15,399 nucleotides of DNA. Source: Bacteroidales bacterium. Lineage in GTDB: Bacteria; Bacteroidota; Bacteroidia; Bacteroidales; NBLH01. Within the stretch, counting starts at the first letter, position 1. Each line of letters begins with the position of its first letter. A program made the translations under genes and the position numbers. Below, one piece after another: positions 1-8,388 of this stretch. Under the pieces are notes generated by a model, which was not told where the DNA came from, did no database searches, and saw only the letters and a list, made by a program, of their open reading frames with translations. The stretch is taken from the NCBI GenBank assembly GCA_021647685.1, contig JAKIUH010000055.1, positions 1-15,399 of the forward strand, in the 5' to 3' direction.

Positions 1-1
1 C

Positions 2-88
2 GTTCTTTTTGCGTAGAACTTTGTTAAAAATTTTGACCATAACTACTGCTATGCTAAAAATTTTTGCCTTGTTCTACACAAAAATAAC
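2..88. repeat. Imperfect inverted repeat at left edge
   Basis: The left arm (about 2-38) and right arm (about 53-88) are near reverse complements. Read outward-in, both start GTT.TTTTTG.GTAGAAC (16 of 18 positions agree) and both later contain AAAAATTTT, with a diverged 5-6 nt stretch between the two blocks. The loop is about 14 nt. In RNA it would fold into a long hairpin. No gene overlaps it in the window. It could be an extragenic palindromic element, the end of a mobile element, or the 3' end of an upstream transcript; the sequence does not decide between these. Confidence 0.6.
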
Positions 89-125
89 TTCAACTTATAC
101 GACACAACATACTTGACATGACACT

Positions 126-156
126 AAAAAAGCGATTGCGTAGCAATCGCTTTTTT
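126..156 (-). terminator. Intrinsic terminator of the Crp-like gene
   Basis: There is a perfect stem of GCGATTGC (132-139) with GCAATCGC (143-150) and a 3-nt loop. It is flanked by six A residues on the left and six T residues on the right, so it can act as a rho-independent terminator in either direction. It overlaps the last codons of the minus-strand Crp-like gene (stop codon at 155-157) and probably ends that transcript. It could also stop rightward transcription coming from beyond the left edge. Confidence 0.85.
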
Positions 157-730
157 AATTATCAAAAATAGTTCTTCTTAATCTGCTAAGCGATTGAGAG
201 GTTATTCCCAAATAAGATGCTATAAATTGCAAAGGGATGTTTTGTAGGAAATCCGGCTTTTCTTTCATTAAATTCCGGTAACGGGCTTCCGCATTAAGCG
301 TTAGTAGCGAATACATTCGCTTTTGCATGCGAACAAACATTTCTTCCATAATTCTTCGACCGATAGAACCTAATGCAGGAAATTGTTTGTACAATCCATT
401 TAAATCATTACGATGAATGATTAATAATTCACATTTAGTGATTGCCCGAACTACCTCAAACGATGGAGTTTTGGAAATAAAGCTGGCAAAAGCCGTAACA
501 AATGAGTTTATAGATGAAATATCGCGTGTACTCTCTTCGCCTTCATGATTAAAATAAATGCGTAAATATCCTGAGCGCACAAAAGCTACGTAATTTGCAA
601 TTTCACCTTCTTTAACAAAGTGTTCGTTTTTTTTAAGATTAAGTACCTGTAATTTATTGGCTACTGCAAGCATTTCTTCATCGCTTACTTTCCCAAATTT
701 TGATAATGTTTGCTGTAAATCAGGATACAT
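155..730 (-). CDS. Crp/Fnr-family transcriptional regulator
   Basis: This 191-aa protein has the Crp/Fnr layout. A cyclic-nucleotide-binding-like beta-roll spans about residues 28-115 (phrases such as VKEGEIANYVAFVRSGYLRI), followed by a dimerisation helix (about 120-150) and a short C-terminal helix-turn-helix at about 165-186 (IPLQFIASYLGITSQSLSRL). Many Bacteroidota carry this short form, in which the beta-roll often lacks clear cAMP-contact residues; none are obvious here, so the ligand is unknown. It is a cytoplasmic DNA-binding regulator. It diverges from the LysM gene across about 150 bp and ends in a strong hairpin. The start ATG at 728-730 fits the predicted -7 element at 755-762. 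Nothing ties it directly to the CRISPR genes. Confidence 0.88.
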   Translation of the reverse strand: MYPDLQQTLSKFGKVSDEEMLAVANKLQVLNLKKNEHFVKEGEIANYVAFVRSGYLRIYFNHEGEESTRDISSINSFVTAFASFISKTPSFEVVRAITKCELLIIHRNDLNGLYKQFPALGSIGRRIMEEMFVRMQKRMYSLLTLNAEARYRNLMKEKPDFLQNIPLQFIASYLGITSQSLSRLRRTIFDN

Positions 731-754
731 TTTGCGTATTTTTTAAAAATCATA

Positions 755-762
755 CAAAAGTA
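755..762 (-). promoter_or_regulatory. Bacteroidota -7 promoter element for the Crp-like gene
   Basis: On the minus strand these bases read TACTTTTG, an exact match to the Bacteroidota -7 consensus TAnnTTTG, 24 nt upstream of the start codon. No convincing -33 TTTG is seen at the expected distance, so the call rests on the -7 element and its position. Confidence 0.45.
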
Positions 763-854
763 CGAACTAAAAGTATTTTTTCAGTTATTTTTGTTTAAAA
801 TTATTTATTTTGAATTGCTGAAGCACTTTTATAATTTTGCCTTTTATTTTTCAA

Positions 855-862
855 TATCTTTG
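855..862 (+). promoter_or_regulatory. Bacteroidota -7 promoter element for the LysM gene
   Basis: TATCTTTG matches TAnnTTTG exactly and ends 21 nt before the ATG at 884. A TTTG at 836-839 could be the -33 element, although the 15-nt gap is shorter than usual. It probably drives the LysM gene and possibly the WYL gene 29 nt further on. Confidence 0.5.
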
Positions 863-883
863 TAAAAATTATACAATCATAAT

Positions 884-2764
884 ATGAGAATTTTTATTAA
901 ATCATTTTTAATTTTAGTTCTGATTGTTTCAATCAGTATGCCAGCATTGGCACAGAACAATAAAGCCTTAAAAAAATCGGATAAAATAATATTTATTCTC
1001 GGGAAAAAATACTATCTTCATAAAGTAAAAAGAGGACAAACTTTATATGCTTTAAGTAATGCTTATAATGTTCCTATTCAGGATATTATCACAGAAAATT
1101 CTGTTTTATTAAAAGGCGGATTAAAAAGTGGTTTGGAGTTGAAAATTCCATTTGTTGAAGAAGAAACAATCGTTGATAATACACAAGATGATGTCAGTGA
1201 AAATGAGTTTATTTTTCATACGGTGCAGCCGGATGAAACACTTTATTATCTGACAAAAAAATACCATGTTAGTAAAGAGGATATTGTAAAATATAACCCG
1301 CAAATTAAAAACGGCAGTTTGACAATTGGACAATTATTAAAAATCCCTAAAAAAGCTTCGCTACCCGGAGATTTTCAAAGCGATTATTATTATCATACCG
1401 TAAAGCCCGGAGAAACGCTTTTTTCTATATCGCAAAAATATGATGTGGATATTGAAAGCATTAAGAGATTAAATCCTGAAACTTATGATAATGCACTGAG
1501 AATTAATCAAGTGCTGAAAATCGCCAAAAATAGTTTCAGTAAAAATGAGACTTTGTTAATTGACCATAATTATGTAGAAGATTATAAATATTTTGATAAA
1601 GACCCTTTGTATTTTGAAGAAAGCGGAGTTACTCCTTGCAAAAATTTCAAGTACAATAGTCTTATGAGCTTCAAAATTGCTTTAATGTTGCCTTTGTATT
1701 TAAACGATAATAGTATCTCAGTACAGCAAACAGGAAAATTTTATAAGAGTTCAAAGAATTTTTTTGAGATGTATCAAGGCATGTTATTGGCTGCCGAACG
1801 AATGAAAAAAATGGGCTTATCGGTAGAGTTTTTTGTGTATGATACCGAAGGAAGAAAGGATAAAGTTCAAAATATTCTGTCAAAACCCGAATTAATTGAT
1901 GCAGACTTAATTATAGGACCTGTTTATAGTAAAAATTTTCAACTTGCTTCGGATTTTGCAAAACAGCATCGTATAAATATTGTATCGCCTGTGCCTTTAT
2001 CTTCAAATATTATCGTGCGTAGCAATCCTTTTGTTTTTATGGCAAACCCTTCGGTAGAGAGTAAGGTGGCAATTCTGGCTAAACATCTGGCAGGTAATTA
2101 CAATCACAGTATTATTGTTGTGCACAATGGAACACTTGAAGAAGAAAAAATTATAAATCTCTTTAAAGACCGTTTGGTGAAATCTTATGCGGCTTATGAG
2201 GATGTGAATGAAATTGTTTTTAAACAAATTAATTATAAAATAAGCGGTATTGACGGGGTTATAGATGCTTTATCTATCGGGATGGAAAATGTGATTTTAA
2301 TCCCTTCGGGTGATGAAGCTTTTATCACAGATATAGTTACTCGCTTGAATTACAAAAAAGACCGTTATAAAATTACGGTTTACGGAATGCGTTCTTGGGA
2401 AAATTACCGTAACATCCCTGTAGAATATATGGCTAATTTGAATTGTCATTTTGGAACTACCAGCCATATTGATTATCAAAATATTGCTGTAAAAAGTTTT
2501 TTGCGGCAGTACAGAAATGTTTATGCAGCAGAGCCGGGTTTATACAGCTTTCTGGGATATGATGTAGCTAATTATTTTTTAAACGTATTAAAAAGAAACG
2601 GAAAACATTTTCAGTTTTGTTTACCTTACAATACGAAAAGTACTCAGAAAGGCTTGATGTTTTCATTTAATTTTGAACGCGTTACACCATTTAGCGGATT
2701 TGAGAATTATTGGTTGAACATCATTAAAATTGATAAGGATTATCGTTTGACGGAAGTAAAATAG
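884..2764 (+). CDS. Secreted LysM-repeat protein with periplasmic ligand-binding-like domain
   Basis: This 626-aa protein starts with a signal peptide (hydrophobic residues 7-20, likely cleavage after ALA near residue 23). Three LysM domains follow at about 44-90, 110-156 and 169-215; each shows the H-x-V-x-x-x-x-T-L pattern, a [Y/S]xxxxVxxxxI middle and an ending like LxIxK. LysM binds N-acetylglucosamine-containing glycans, here most likely peptidoglycan. From about residue 262 (KIALMLPLYLND) the sequence resembles the periplasmic-binding / ABC-substrate-binding type 1 fold, including a DLIIGPVYSKN segment. Such LysM plus PBP1 proteins are common in Bacteroidota and presumably sit in the periplasm; the ligand is unknown. 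It is probably a housekeeping envelope protein unrelated to the CRISPR locus, and the WYL gene starts only 29 nt after its stop. Confidence 0.82.
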   Translation: MRIFIKSFLILVLIVSISMPALAQNNKALKKSDKIIFILGKKYYLHKVKRGQTLYALSNAYNVPIQDIITENSVLLKGGLKSGLELKIPFVEEETIVDNTQDDVSENEFIFHTVQPDETLYYLTKKYHVSKEDIVKYNPQIKNGSLTIGQLLKIPKKASLPGDFQSDYYYHTVKPGETLFSISQKYDVDIESIKRLNPETYDNALRINQVLKIAKNSFSKNETLLIDHNYVEDYKYFDKDPLYFEESGVTPCKNFKYNSLMSFKIALMLPLYLNDNSISVQQTGKFYKSSKNFFEMYQGMLLAAERMKKMGLSVEFFVYDTEGRKDKVQNILSKPELIDADLIIGPVYSKNFQLASDFAKQHRINIVSPVPLSSNIIVRSNPFVFMANPSVESKVAILAKHLAGNYNHSIIVVHNGTLEEEKIINLFKDRLVKSYAAYEDVNEIVFKQINYKISGIDGVIDALSIGMENVILIPSGDEAFITDIVTRLNYKKDRYKITVYGMRSWENYRNIPVEYMANLNCHFGTTSHIDYQNIAVKSFLRQYRNVYAAEPGLYSFLGYDVANYFLNVLKRNGKHFQFCLPYNTKSTQKGLMFSFNFERVTPFSGFENYWLNIIKIDKDYRLTEVK

Positions 2765-2793
2765 CTTTAAATAATGTAAAAGTATTTCTTAAA

Positions 2794-3708
2794 ATGTCAG
2801 AGGCATCGCAAAAAAAACTTAGGCAGATGTTGGAATTGCTTCTAATGCTGAATAACAAATATGGAAGAAGCAAACAAGCTTTGGCAGAACATTTTCGGTG
2901 TACGCAGCGAACAATTAATCGATATCTTAATACTTTTAAGGAAGTAGGTTTTGTTATTGAAAATAACAAGGGATACGTAAAAATAGATAAAGAAAATTCG
3001 GATTATAAAGATTTAAGTGAGTTATTACACTTTTCGGAGGATGAATCTTTGATTCTTACAAAAGCTATTGATAGTATAGATACTAATACTCAATTAAAAG
3101 AACTGCTAAAAAAGAAACTATACTCAATTTATAATTTTGACAGAGTGGCTAGCCCTGTAGTTAAAAGACATGGACAACAAATTGTTCAAAAACTTTTACA
3201 TGCTATATCTGATAAAAGGCAGGTACAACTTATTCAATACCGCTCGGCAAACAGTAATGATATTAGCAACCGGATTGTTGAACCATTTGATTTTACACAA
3301 AACTATACTTCTGTGTGGGCTTTTGAACCCGAAGCAGAGATATGTAAGACCTTTAAAATAAGCCGAGTATCAAAAATTGAAATTCTTTCGCAAAACTTCT
3401 TGTTTGAAGAAAAGCATCAAAAAGGCAGGCTTGATGTTTTCAGAATGACCGGTAATAAAAATATACCGGTGCACATAAGGCTAAGTCTTAAAGCCTATAA
3501 TTTATTGATCGAGGAATTTCCGCGTGCAGAATATTATATTCAGAAAAAGAATGACAACTTGTATGATTTTGAAGCAGATGTGCATAGTTTATACGGGATA
3601 GGTCGTTTTGTTTTAGGTCTTCCGTCGGATATTGAAGTAGTTGAGCCCCAGAGTTTAAGAGATTACCTAATTGACGAAATGAAAAAAGGAATTAAAAAAT
3701 TAAAATAA
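2794..3708 (+). CDS. WYL-domain transcriptional regulator
   Basis: This 304-aa protein has an N-terminal winged helix-turn-helix (about residues 5-62; KQALAEHFRCTQRTINRYLN is the recognition region). A linker leads to a WYL domain at about 128-200 (QLIQYRSANSN, RIVEPFDFTQNYTSVWAFEPE, TFKISRVSKIEIL) and a C-terminal WCX-type extension to the end. In the signature triplet only the Trp (W175) is kept; the segment reads VWAF rather than WYLV. WYL domains bind ligands, probably nucleic acid or nucleotides, and WYL regulators recur beside CRISPR-Cas and other defence genes; at least one (Sll7009 in Synechocystis) influences CRISPR RNA levels. Here it lies 538 nt upstream of cas6 with one gene between. 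Regulation of the cas operon is therefore plausible but not shown. Its start is 29 nt after the LysM stop, so it may share that transcript. Confidence 0.85.
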   Translation: MSEASQKKLRQMLELLLMLNNKYGRSKQALAEHFRCTQRTINRYLNTFKEVGFVIENNKGYVKIDKENSDYKDLSELLHFSEDESLILTKAIDSIDTNTQLKELLKKKLYSIYNFDRVASPVVKRHGQQIVQKLLHAISDKRQVQLIQYRSANSNDISNRIVEPFDFTQNYTSVWAFEPEAEICKTFKISRVSKIEILSQNFLFEEKHQKGRLDVFRMTGNKNIPVHIRLSLKAYNLLIEEFPRAEYYIQKKNDNLYDFEADVHSLYGIGRFVLGLPSDIEVVEPQSLRDYLIDEMKKGIKKLK

Positions 3709-3743
3709 TTTTATTCAGGACAGTATTTGTCTTTAATGAGCTT

Positions 3744-3751
3744 TAAATTTG
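3744..3751 (+). promoter_or_regulatory. Bacteroidota -7 promoter element before the HIRAN gene
   Basis: TAAATTTG is an exact TAnnTTTG match lying 28 nt before the HIRAN gene ATG at 3780. A TTTG at 3726-3729 could serve as the -33 element at a short spacing. This is the last recognisable promoter before the cas genes and, in the absence of a clear terminator, might feed into them. Confidence 0.42.
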
Positions 3752-3779
3752 CAATAGATATTTTCAGAATTTTATTGCA

Positions 3780-4172
3780 ATGAACAGGAAATCCTTTATT
3801 CAGAGCCTATTATCATTATTTTCGGGCTTTGCCTTTCTTTCTAAAATTTATGCAGCAGATAATAAATCTACGATTTATTTGCTGACTACTTATGTGGCAG
3901 GATATCAATATTATGACGGTGAAACTATTGAAAAACAATTTAAAAAATCAGCCCAACTTAAACTCTGTTTAGAAGAAAGTAATGCATATGATAAAAATGC
4001 CGTTGAATTGTATTACAATGATGTAAAAATCGGCTATATCCCACGAATGGATAATGAAATAATAGCCAACTTACTACGTAAAAATAAAGAAATTTATGCA
4101 GAAATTAAAGAATTTTATCCACATAATCCGGAATGGAACAGATTGGAAATTAATGTTTGGATGCGGGAGTAA
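3780..4172 (+). CDS. Small HIRAN-domain protein with signal-peptide-like N-terminus
   Basis: This 130-aa protein starts with a basic then hydrophobic stretch ending in an AxA-like site (residues 1-26; SLLSLFSGFAF, then KIYAAD), which reads as a signal peptide or anchor. Residues about 36-126 form a HIRAN domain: the motif E-x-x-N-x-Y-D-x-x-A-V (66-75, ESNAYDKNAV) followed by IGYIPR (84-89). In eukaryotic Rad5/HLTF proteins HIRAN binds DNA 3' ends; stand-alone bacterial versions have no settled role. An exported HIRAN protein would be odd for a DNA-binding function. The apparent signal peptide may instead be a membrane anchor, or the domain may bind something else. It lies between the WYL regulator and cas6, with its own likely promoter. 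Confidence 0.75.
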   Translation: MNRKSFIQSLLSLFSGFAFLSKIYAADNKSTIYLLTTYVAGYQYYDGETIEKQFKKSAQLKLCLEESNAYDKNAVELYYNDVKIGYIPRMDNEIIANLLRKNKEIYAEIKEFYPHNPEWNRLEINVWMRE

Positions 4173-4246
4173 TATGTTATTTTTTTTTATTATTTTTAAG
4201 CTTTATTAGCATCAGGAAATATTTATCCTAAAAAAAACAATGGAAT

Positions 4247-4909
4247 ATGAGATTGAAAATAAAACTTACAAAAAACAAAATCACCATCCCTTTTGATTAT
4301 CAGCACAAATTAGTAGGAGTAATTCATAAGTGGTTTGGAGAAAATAAAGAACACGGAAAACAATCGTTGTATTCGTTTTCACAATTATTGGGAGGAGAGC
4401 TTATTGAAAAAGGATTTAGTTTTCCTAATGGTGCTGCTTTGTATTTTTCTTCCACGAACAATGATTTACTGACAAAAATTTATAATGGAATAAAGTCTGA
4501 CCCAACATTGTTCAACGGATTAACAGTTTATGAAATAGACATGATTTCCGAGCCTGCTTTTGGGAATCGAGAGAGATTTTCACTTTTAAGTCCACTATTT
4601 TTTAAGCAAAAAATTGAAGGCAAGAAAAATTCCAAACACTTAACTTTTGAAGATGATGAAACAGATAAATTATTAACAGAATCCACAAAAAAACGATTAG
4701 AGTTCAATGGTATTTCTGACGAAACTTTAAAAATAAAGTTTGACAGAAGCTATCAGGGTAAGAAAACAAAAGTGATAAACTATCGTGGAGTTGGTAATAA
4801 ATGTTCGGTATGCCCCATAATAGTAGAAGCTAAATTTGAAACTATGGCGTTTCTCTGGAATAACGGTGTAGGACATTCAACAGGAATTGGATTTGGTTGT
4901 TTAAAATAG
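4247..4909 (+). CDS. cas6: Cas6 pre-crRNA endoribonuclease
   Basis: This 220-aa protein has the usual Cas6 size. It starts with a strand like that of other RAMP proteins (RLKIKLTKNKITIPFDYQ) and ends with the Cas6 glycine-rich loop (GVGHSTGIGFGCLK, 207-220). Cas6 cuts the long CRISPR transcript within each repeat; here that would leave the last 8 nt, ATTGAAAC or ATTGAAAU, as the 5' tag of each crRNA. Histidines 20, 27 and 36 lie in the N-terminal region where the catalytic His of Cas6 enzymes is usually found; which one acts cannot be told. An ATG at 4240 is out of frame, so 4247 is used. It is the first gene of the compact cas6-cas5-cas3-cas8-cas7 run, 7 nt before cas5. No clear TAnnTTTG promoter lies in the 74 nt before it. 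Confidence 0.88.
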   Translation: MRLKIKLTKNKITIPFDYQHKLVGVIHKWFGENKEHGKQSLYSFSQLLGGELIEKGFSFPNGAALYFSSTNNDLLTKIYNGIKSDPTLFNGLTVYEIDMISEPAFGNRERFSLLSPLFFKQKIEGKKNSKHLTFEDDETDKLLTESTKKRLEFNGISDETLKIKFDRSYQGKKTKVINYRGVGNKCSVCPIIVEAKFETMAFLWNNGVGHSTGIGFGCLK

Positions 4910-4916
4910 ATAAGAT

Positions 4917-5507
4917 ATGTATATAGTAAAATACACAGGCCCATTTGGTTTTATAAAACCATGGACAGCAGTTAGGGATGAAGAAACATTTAGCCAACAG
5001 TTTCTTACCCCTTCAATTGTAGCAGGAATTGAGCGTAAACTTTTTCCTGAATTGTTAAGAAAACAATATGGCATCTATAAGATTAAACGACATCGATTAA
5101 GCTATTCGCAAATTTCATCTCAACAAGAACAAACGCAACCACGAGGATGGAATGAAAAAGGCAGAGGTATTAAAAAAGAATATTCACGACCATACGCCAT
5201 TTTGACAAGAGGAGTTTTATTAAATCCTGTATTATTCCTCGCTTTTGAAGATCAAGCGGATGCAAAGATTGCACAAACACAACATATTTGCCTTGCCAGA
5301 AATGAAGACATGCTTTATGCGGTTGATGATATCTTAGAAGTCACTGAAGATGAATTTGATACAAATGAAGAAATGTTTAGAGGGTTTGAATTGATATTTG
5401 GAGAAAGTAAGGAAGCCTTTATGGTGGGTTACAATCGTCTAAATAATAATCAACCAATGTTTGGTACATTAAAAGTATTTGGTAACCCTGTAAGGAATAA
5501 TTATTAA
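4917..5507 (+). CDS. cas5: Cas5-family Cascade subunit
   Basis: This 196-aa protein begins with a strand and Gly-rich turn, VKYTGPFGFIKPW (4-16), then FLTPSIVAGIERKLFP (30-45). Together these resemble the Cas5 N-terminus, where a first beta strand is followed by a PPPSxxxGLLxxxLG-like helix. The middle and C-terminal parts (RPYAILTRGVLLNPVLFLAF) fit a RAMP-type beta-rich fold. In Cascade, Cas5 caps the crRNA 5' tag and contacts Cas8. The call relies on this motif together with its place between cas6 and cas3. The protein is shorter and more divergent than many Cas5 proteins. It ends 1 nt before the cas3 ATG, so translation of the two is probably coupled. Confidence 0.75.
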   Translation: MYIVKYTGPFGFIKPWTAVRDEETFSQQFLTPSIVAGIERKLFPELLRKQYGIYKIKRHRLSYSQISSQQEQTQPRGWNEKGRGIKKEYSRPYAILTRGVLLNPVLFLAFEDQADAKIAQTQHICLARNEDMLYAVDDILEVTEDEFDTNEEMFRGFELIFGESKEAFMVGYNRLNNNQPMFGTLKVFGNPVRNNY

Positions 5508-5508
5508 T

Positions 5509-7680
5509 ATGACTATTGTTTGTGAACATATCAAAGCAAAAGGTAAACCTGATTACACACCTTTGGTCACGCATCTCGAACAGGTTACATTGGTGGTAGA
5601 AAAAGTTGCAGAAGAACTTTCAATGGATGTCTGTATTGCCAAACAAGGAGCAATACTGCATGACATTGGAAAAACAAGTCCGATTTTTCAAAGAAGATTA
5701 TATAGTAAAGATAACTCAAATAAAGTATATCGACACGAAATAGGCTCAATTTTCTTTCTTTCATTATTTTCCGAAGAAATTCACTCTGAATTAATAGAAA
5801 TGGTTATTGCACACCACAAATCAATTTATAATGATGCTCGTGAAAGAGGAATTTTGGATTTAAATAATCTTTATGGTGATGGTATAATTGAATATCATTT
5901 AACAGATTGGGAAAATTGGAGTAAAACGGCTAATAAAATTTTGCAATCATTTGGTATAAAAACCAGAGAAATTTCAAAGGATGAGGCGATAAGCAATTAT
6001 AAAAAAACATTTGAATATTGCAAATCTGAAAAAAGAAAATTTAACGGATATTCTGAATGGAGAGGGCTGATGAACGCAGCGGATTATTTTGCATCGGCTT
6101 TGGAAAATGCTACAACAAAAAATTTGAAAAGAATTTTTAAAAAACCCGACTTATCATTTTTTAACAGAACTCACCCGTTATACCCGTTGTCTTTAAAACA
6201 AACAACATCAAAAAAACGACATACCATTGTTGTTGCTCCAACAGGTGCAGGCAAGACCGACTTTTTATTTCGCAGAACTAAAAATAGAGTATTTTATACT
6301 CTGCCTTTTCAAGCCTCAATAAATGCAATGTATAAAAGGGTTGGTAATGATTTGAAAAAAGATAATCCAGACTTGGATATTAGATTACTTCACGCTTCCT
6401 CAAAAGTTATAGCCGGCAAAAATAAAGAAGAAAAGGTTTTGCAAGGACTTATCGGCTCTTCGATAAAAATATTGACACCACATCAAATTGCCGCAGTGGT
6501 ATTTGGCACAAGGGGTTATGAATCCATTTTGCTTGATTTAAAAGGCAATGATGTAATACTTGACGAAATACACACTTATGATGGAGTCTCAAGGGCGATC
6601 GTATTAAAAATTGTTGAAGTCTTGAATGATATAGGATGTAATATCCATATTGGCACAGCTACGATGCCGAGTGATTTATATGCTAAAATAATAAATCTAT
6701 TAGGCAAAGAGAATGTATATGAAGTAAAACTGAAAGATGAAGATTTAGAAAAATTCAACCGGCACATTACACACAAACTTGATAATTGGGAAGATGCACA
6801 GGCTGTTATATCAAGTGCAGTTGCTGGCAAAGAAAAGGTTTTAATAGTAGCCAATAGAGTTAAAAAAGCACAAGATTGGTATAGTGAATTAAAAGAGAAT
6901 TATCCTAATATTCCCATTCTATTACTTCATTCAAGATTTAAACGAGGCGACAGAAACAAAAAAGAAATAGAACTATTGGGATTGGATGAAAATGGTAACT
7001 CTTTAAACAAATTCAATACTTCCGATAAAGCGTGTATTGTTGTTTCAACACAAGTAGTGGAAGTGAGTATTGATATTAGCTTTGATGTAATGATAACCGA
7101 AACAGCTCCTTTGGATTCGATGATTCAACGCTTTGGAAGAGTAAACAGAAAGCGAAACAATAAAACAATAGGTAAATTCAAACCAGTTTATATTTTGAAG
7201 CCAACAGAAGACAGTAAAGAAGCTTTACCATATAAAGTTGATATTTTAAAACGGAGTTATGATATTCTCCCCAATGGAGAAATATTGAGAGAAACGGAAT
7301 TACAGCAAAAAATAGATGCGGTTTTTCCTAAAATCGATTTGATGAATATAGAAACACACGCTGTTTTTAAAAACACAAAAGAGTGGAAAATTGATAAATT
7401 AACTCATCGACAAAAATCGATATTATTAGATTTGTTGGAGATTGATAGTGTAGCCTGTATTTTGGAATCGGAACAAGAAAAATATATTAATACAAACTAT
7501 GAAGAAAGAATGATGATGGAAATCCCTGCAAGATACTGGCAGGTTAAAGATTTATTTCAATTAAAAGGATATGGAAATAACCCGTTTATTGTGCCGGATA
7601 ATTCATATTCGGAAGAAACAGGTTTTAATGTTGATAAAGCAAGACAAGGTAAATACAATATTGAAAATTCATTTTTATAA
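5509..7680 (+). CDS. cas3: Cas3 HD nuclease-helicase
   Basis: This 723-aa protein is a complete fused Cas3. The N-terminal HD nuclease has H22, the H51-D52 pair (AILHDIGKTS), H76, H102-H103 (IAHHKS) and D192 (NAADYFAS). The helicase part has Walker A APTGAGKT (243-250), motif II DEIH (352-355), motif III TATMP (383-387), motif IV LLLHSRF (471-477), motif V STQVVEVSIDIS (513-524) and motif VI QRFGRVNR (540-547). All expected catalytic residues are present, so this enzyme looks functional. After Cascade opens a target, Cas3 is recruited, nicks it and degrades DNA 3' to 5'. A single-gene HD plus helicase excludes classical type I-A, and together with cas6 and cas4 points to I-B. The start is 1 nt after the cas5 stop, and cas8 follows after 9 nt. 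Confidence 0.96.
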   Translation: MTIVCEHIKAKGKPDYTPLVTHLEQVTLVVEKVAEELSMDVCIAKQGAILHDIGKTSPIFQRRLYSKDNSNKVYRHEIGSIFFLSLFSEEIHSELIEMVIAHHKSIYNDARERGILDLNNLYGDGIIEYHLTDWENWSKTANKILQSFGIKTREISKDEAISNYKKTFEYCKSEKRKFNGYSEWRGLMNAADYFASALENATTKNLKRIFKKPDLSFFNRTHPLYPLSLKQTTSKKRHTIVVAPTGAGKTDFLFRRTKNRVFYTLPFQASINAMYKRVGNDLKKDNPDLDIRLLHASSKVIAGKNKEEKVLQGLIGSSIKILTPHQIAAVVFGTRGYESILLDLKGNDVILDEIHTYDGVSRAIVLKIVEVLNDIGCNIHIGTATMPSDLYAKIINLLGKENVYEVKLKDEDLEKFNRHITHKLDNWEDAQAVISSAVAGKEKVLIVANRVKKAQDWYSELKENYPNIPILLLHSRFKRGDRNKKEIELLGLDENGNSLNKFNTSDKACIVVSTQVVEVSIDISFDVMITETAPLDSMIQRFGRVNRKRNNKTIGKFKPVYILKPTEDSKEALPYKVDILKRSYDILPNGEILRETELQQKIDAVFPKIDLMNIETHAVFKNTKEWKIDKLTHRQKSILLDLLEIDSVACILESEQEKYINTNYEERMMMEIPARYWQVKDLFQLKGYGNNPFIVPDNSYSEETGFNVDKARQGKYNIENSFL

Positions 7681-7689
7681 AAATAAATT

Positions 7690-8286
7690 ATGATAGCACC
7701 CAAAATAGGAAAGACTTTTTTAAAAGCATACAACCGAAAATACCAAAAAGATTATTCAGCTAAGGAGTTTTTTGAAAAGGTGTATTGGGAGATATTTTAT
7801 AATCATCCAAAATATCTTCAATGGGTCACAAATTCGCCTTTTGTACAAATGAAACAAGGTCAAAAGCCTCATTTGTTATCAGCATCTGAGAGAAAAGAAA
7901 AGCTGAATGACCTGTATAAAAAAATTGATAGCGGGGTAAGAGATGCAAGTATCGTTATCGGCTATCCTGCATCAGAAGAAAAAGAGTTTGCAACAACTTC
8001 GGGATTGGTAACAGATATTGCATTGGATATTTCTGCCGAAGAAGTATATTTTTCTTGGATAGGAGGAGCATTAGGAATTGGAGTTGCCGGAGGATTATCA
8101 ATTTCATTTGATAATGCCGAAATACTTTTAGCGACATTTGAAGGTTGGGAAAAATACAGGGAATTTTTAAATGACGTTAGCCTTGAAAAACTTGCAGGAA
8201 ACAAAATAAACTCATGGAACGGACAATGGCTGAACTTTTATTTTAATGATGGATTTAGTGAAAATCCAGATTTTTCAATATTATAG
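7690..8286 (+). CDS. N-terminal part of Cas8 (198 aa) up to the internal stop
   Basis: If translation stops at the TAG, this 198-aa fragment is made. It includes the N-terminal helical part (KTFLKAYNRKYQKDYSAKEF), a TTSGLVTDIAL segment (105-115) and a Gly-rich stretch (SWIGGALGIGVAGGLSISF, 122-140). In known Cas8 proteins the N-terminal domain contacts Cas5, the crRNA tag and the PAM. Alone it would lack the C-terminal helical bundle. It starts 9 nt after cas3. Confidence 0.65.
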   Translation: MIAPKIGKTFLKAYNRKYQKDYSAKEFFEKVYWEIFYNHPKYLQWVTNSPFVQMKQGQKPHLLSASERKEKLNDLYKKIDSGVRDASIVIGYPASEEKEFATTSGLVTDIALDISAEEVYFSWIGGALGIGVAGGLSISFDNAEILLATFEGWEKYREFLNDVSLEKLAGNKINSWNGQWLNFYFNDGFSENPDFSIL

Positions 8287-8388
8287 GAAGAAAATTTCTT
8301 TAAAGAAACAAATGAAGCTATCGTAATTGATACGGTAAAATGGAGCAGACTCTTTTTTAACCTCTCAAGGAAATTTGTAAACAGTACA

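Noticed and set aside
1121..2479. Several 60-74 aa minus-strand ORFs inside the LysM gene
   Set aside because: They are shadows of a well-supported long gene and have no recognisable features.
3716..3740. Terminator after the WYL gene (GGACA/TGTCT hairpin)
   Set aside because: The stem is only 4-5 bp with no strong T run, too weak to call.
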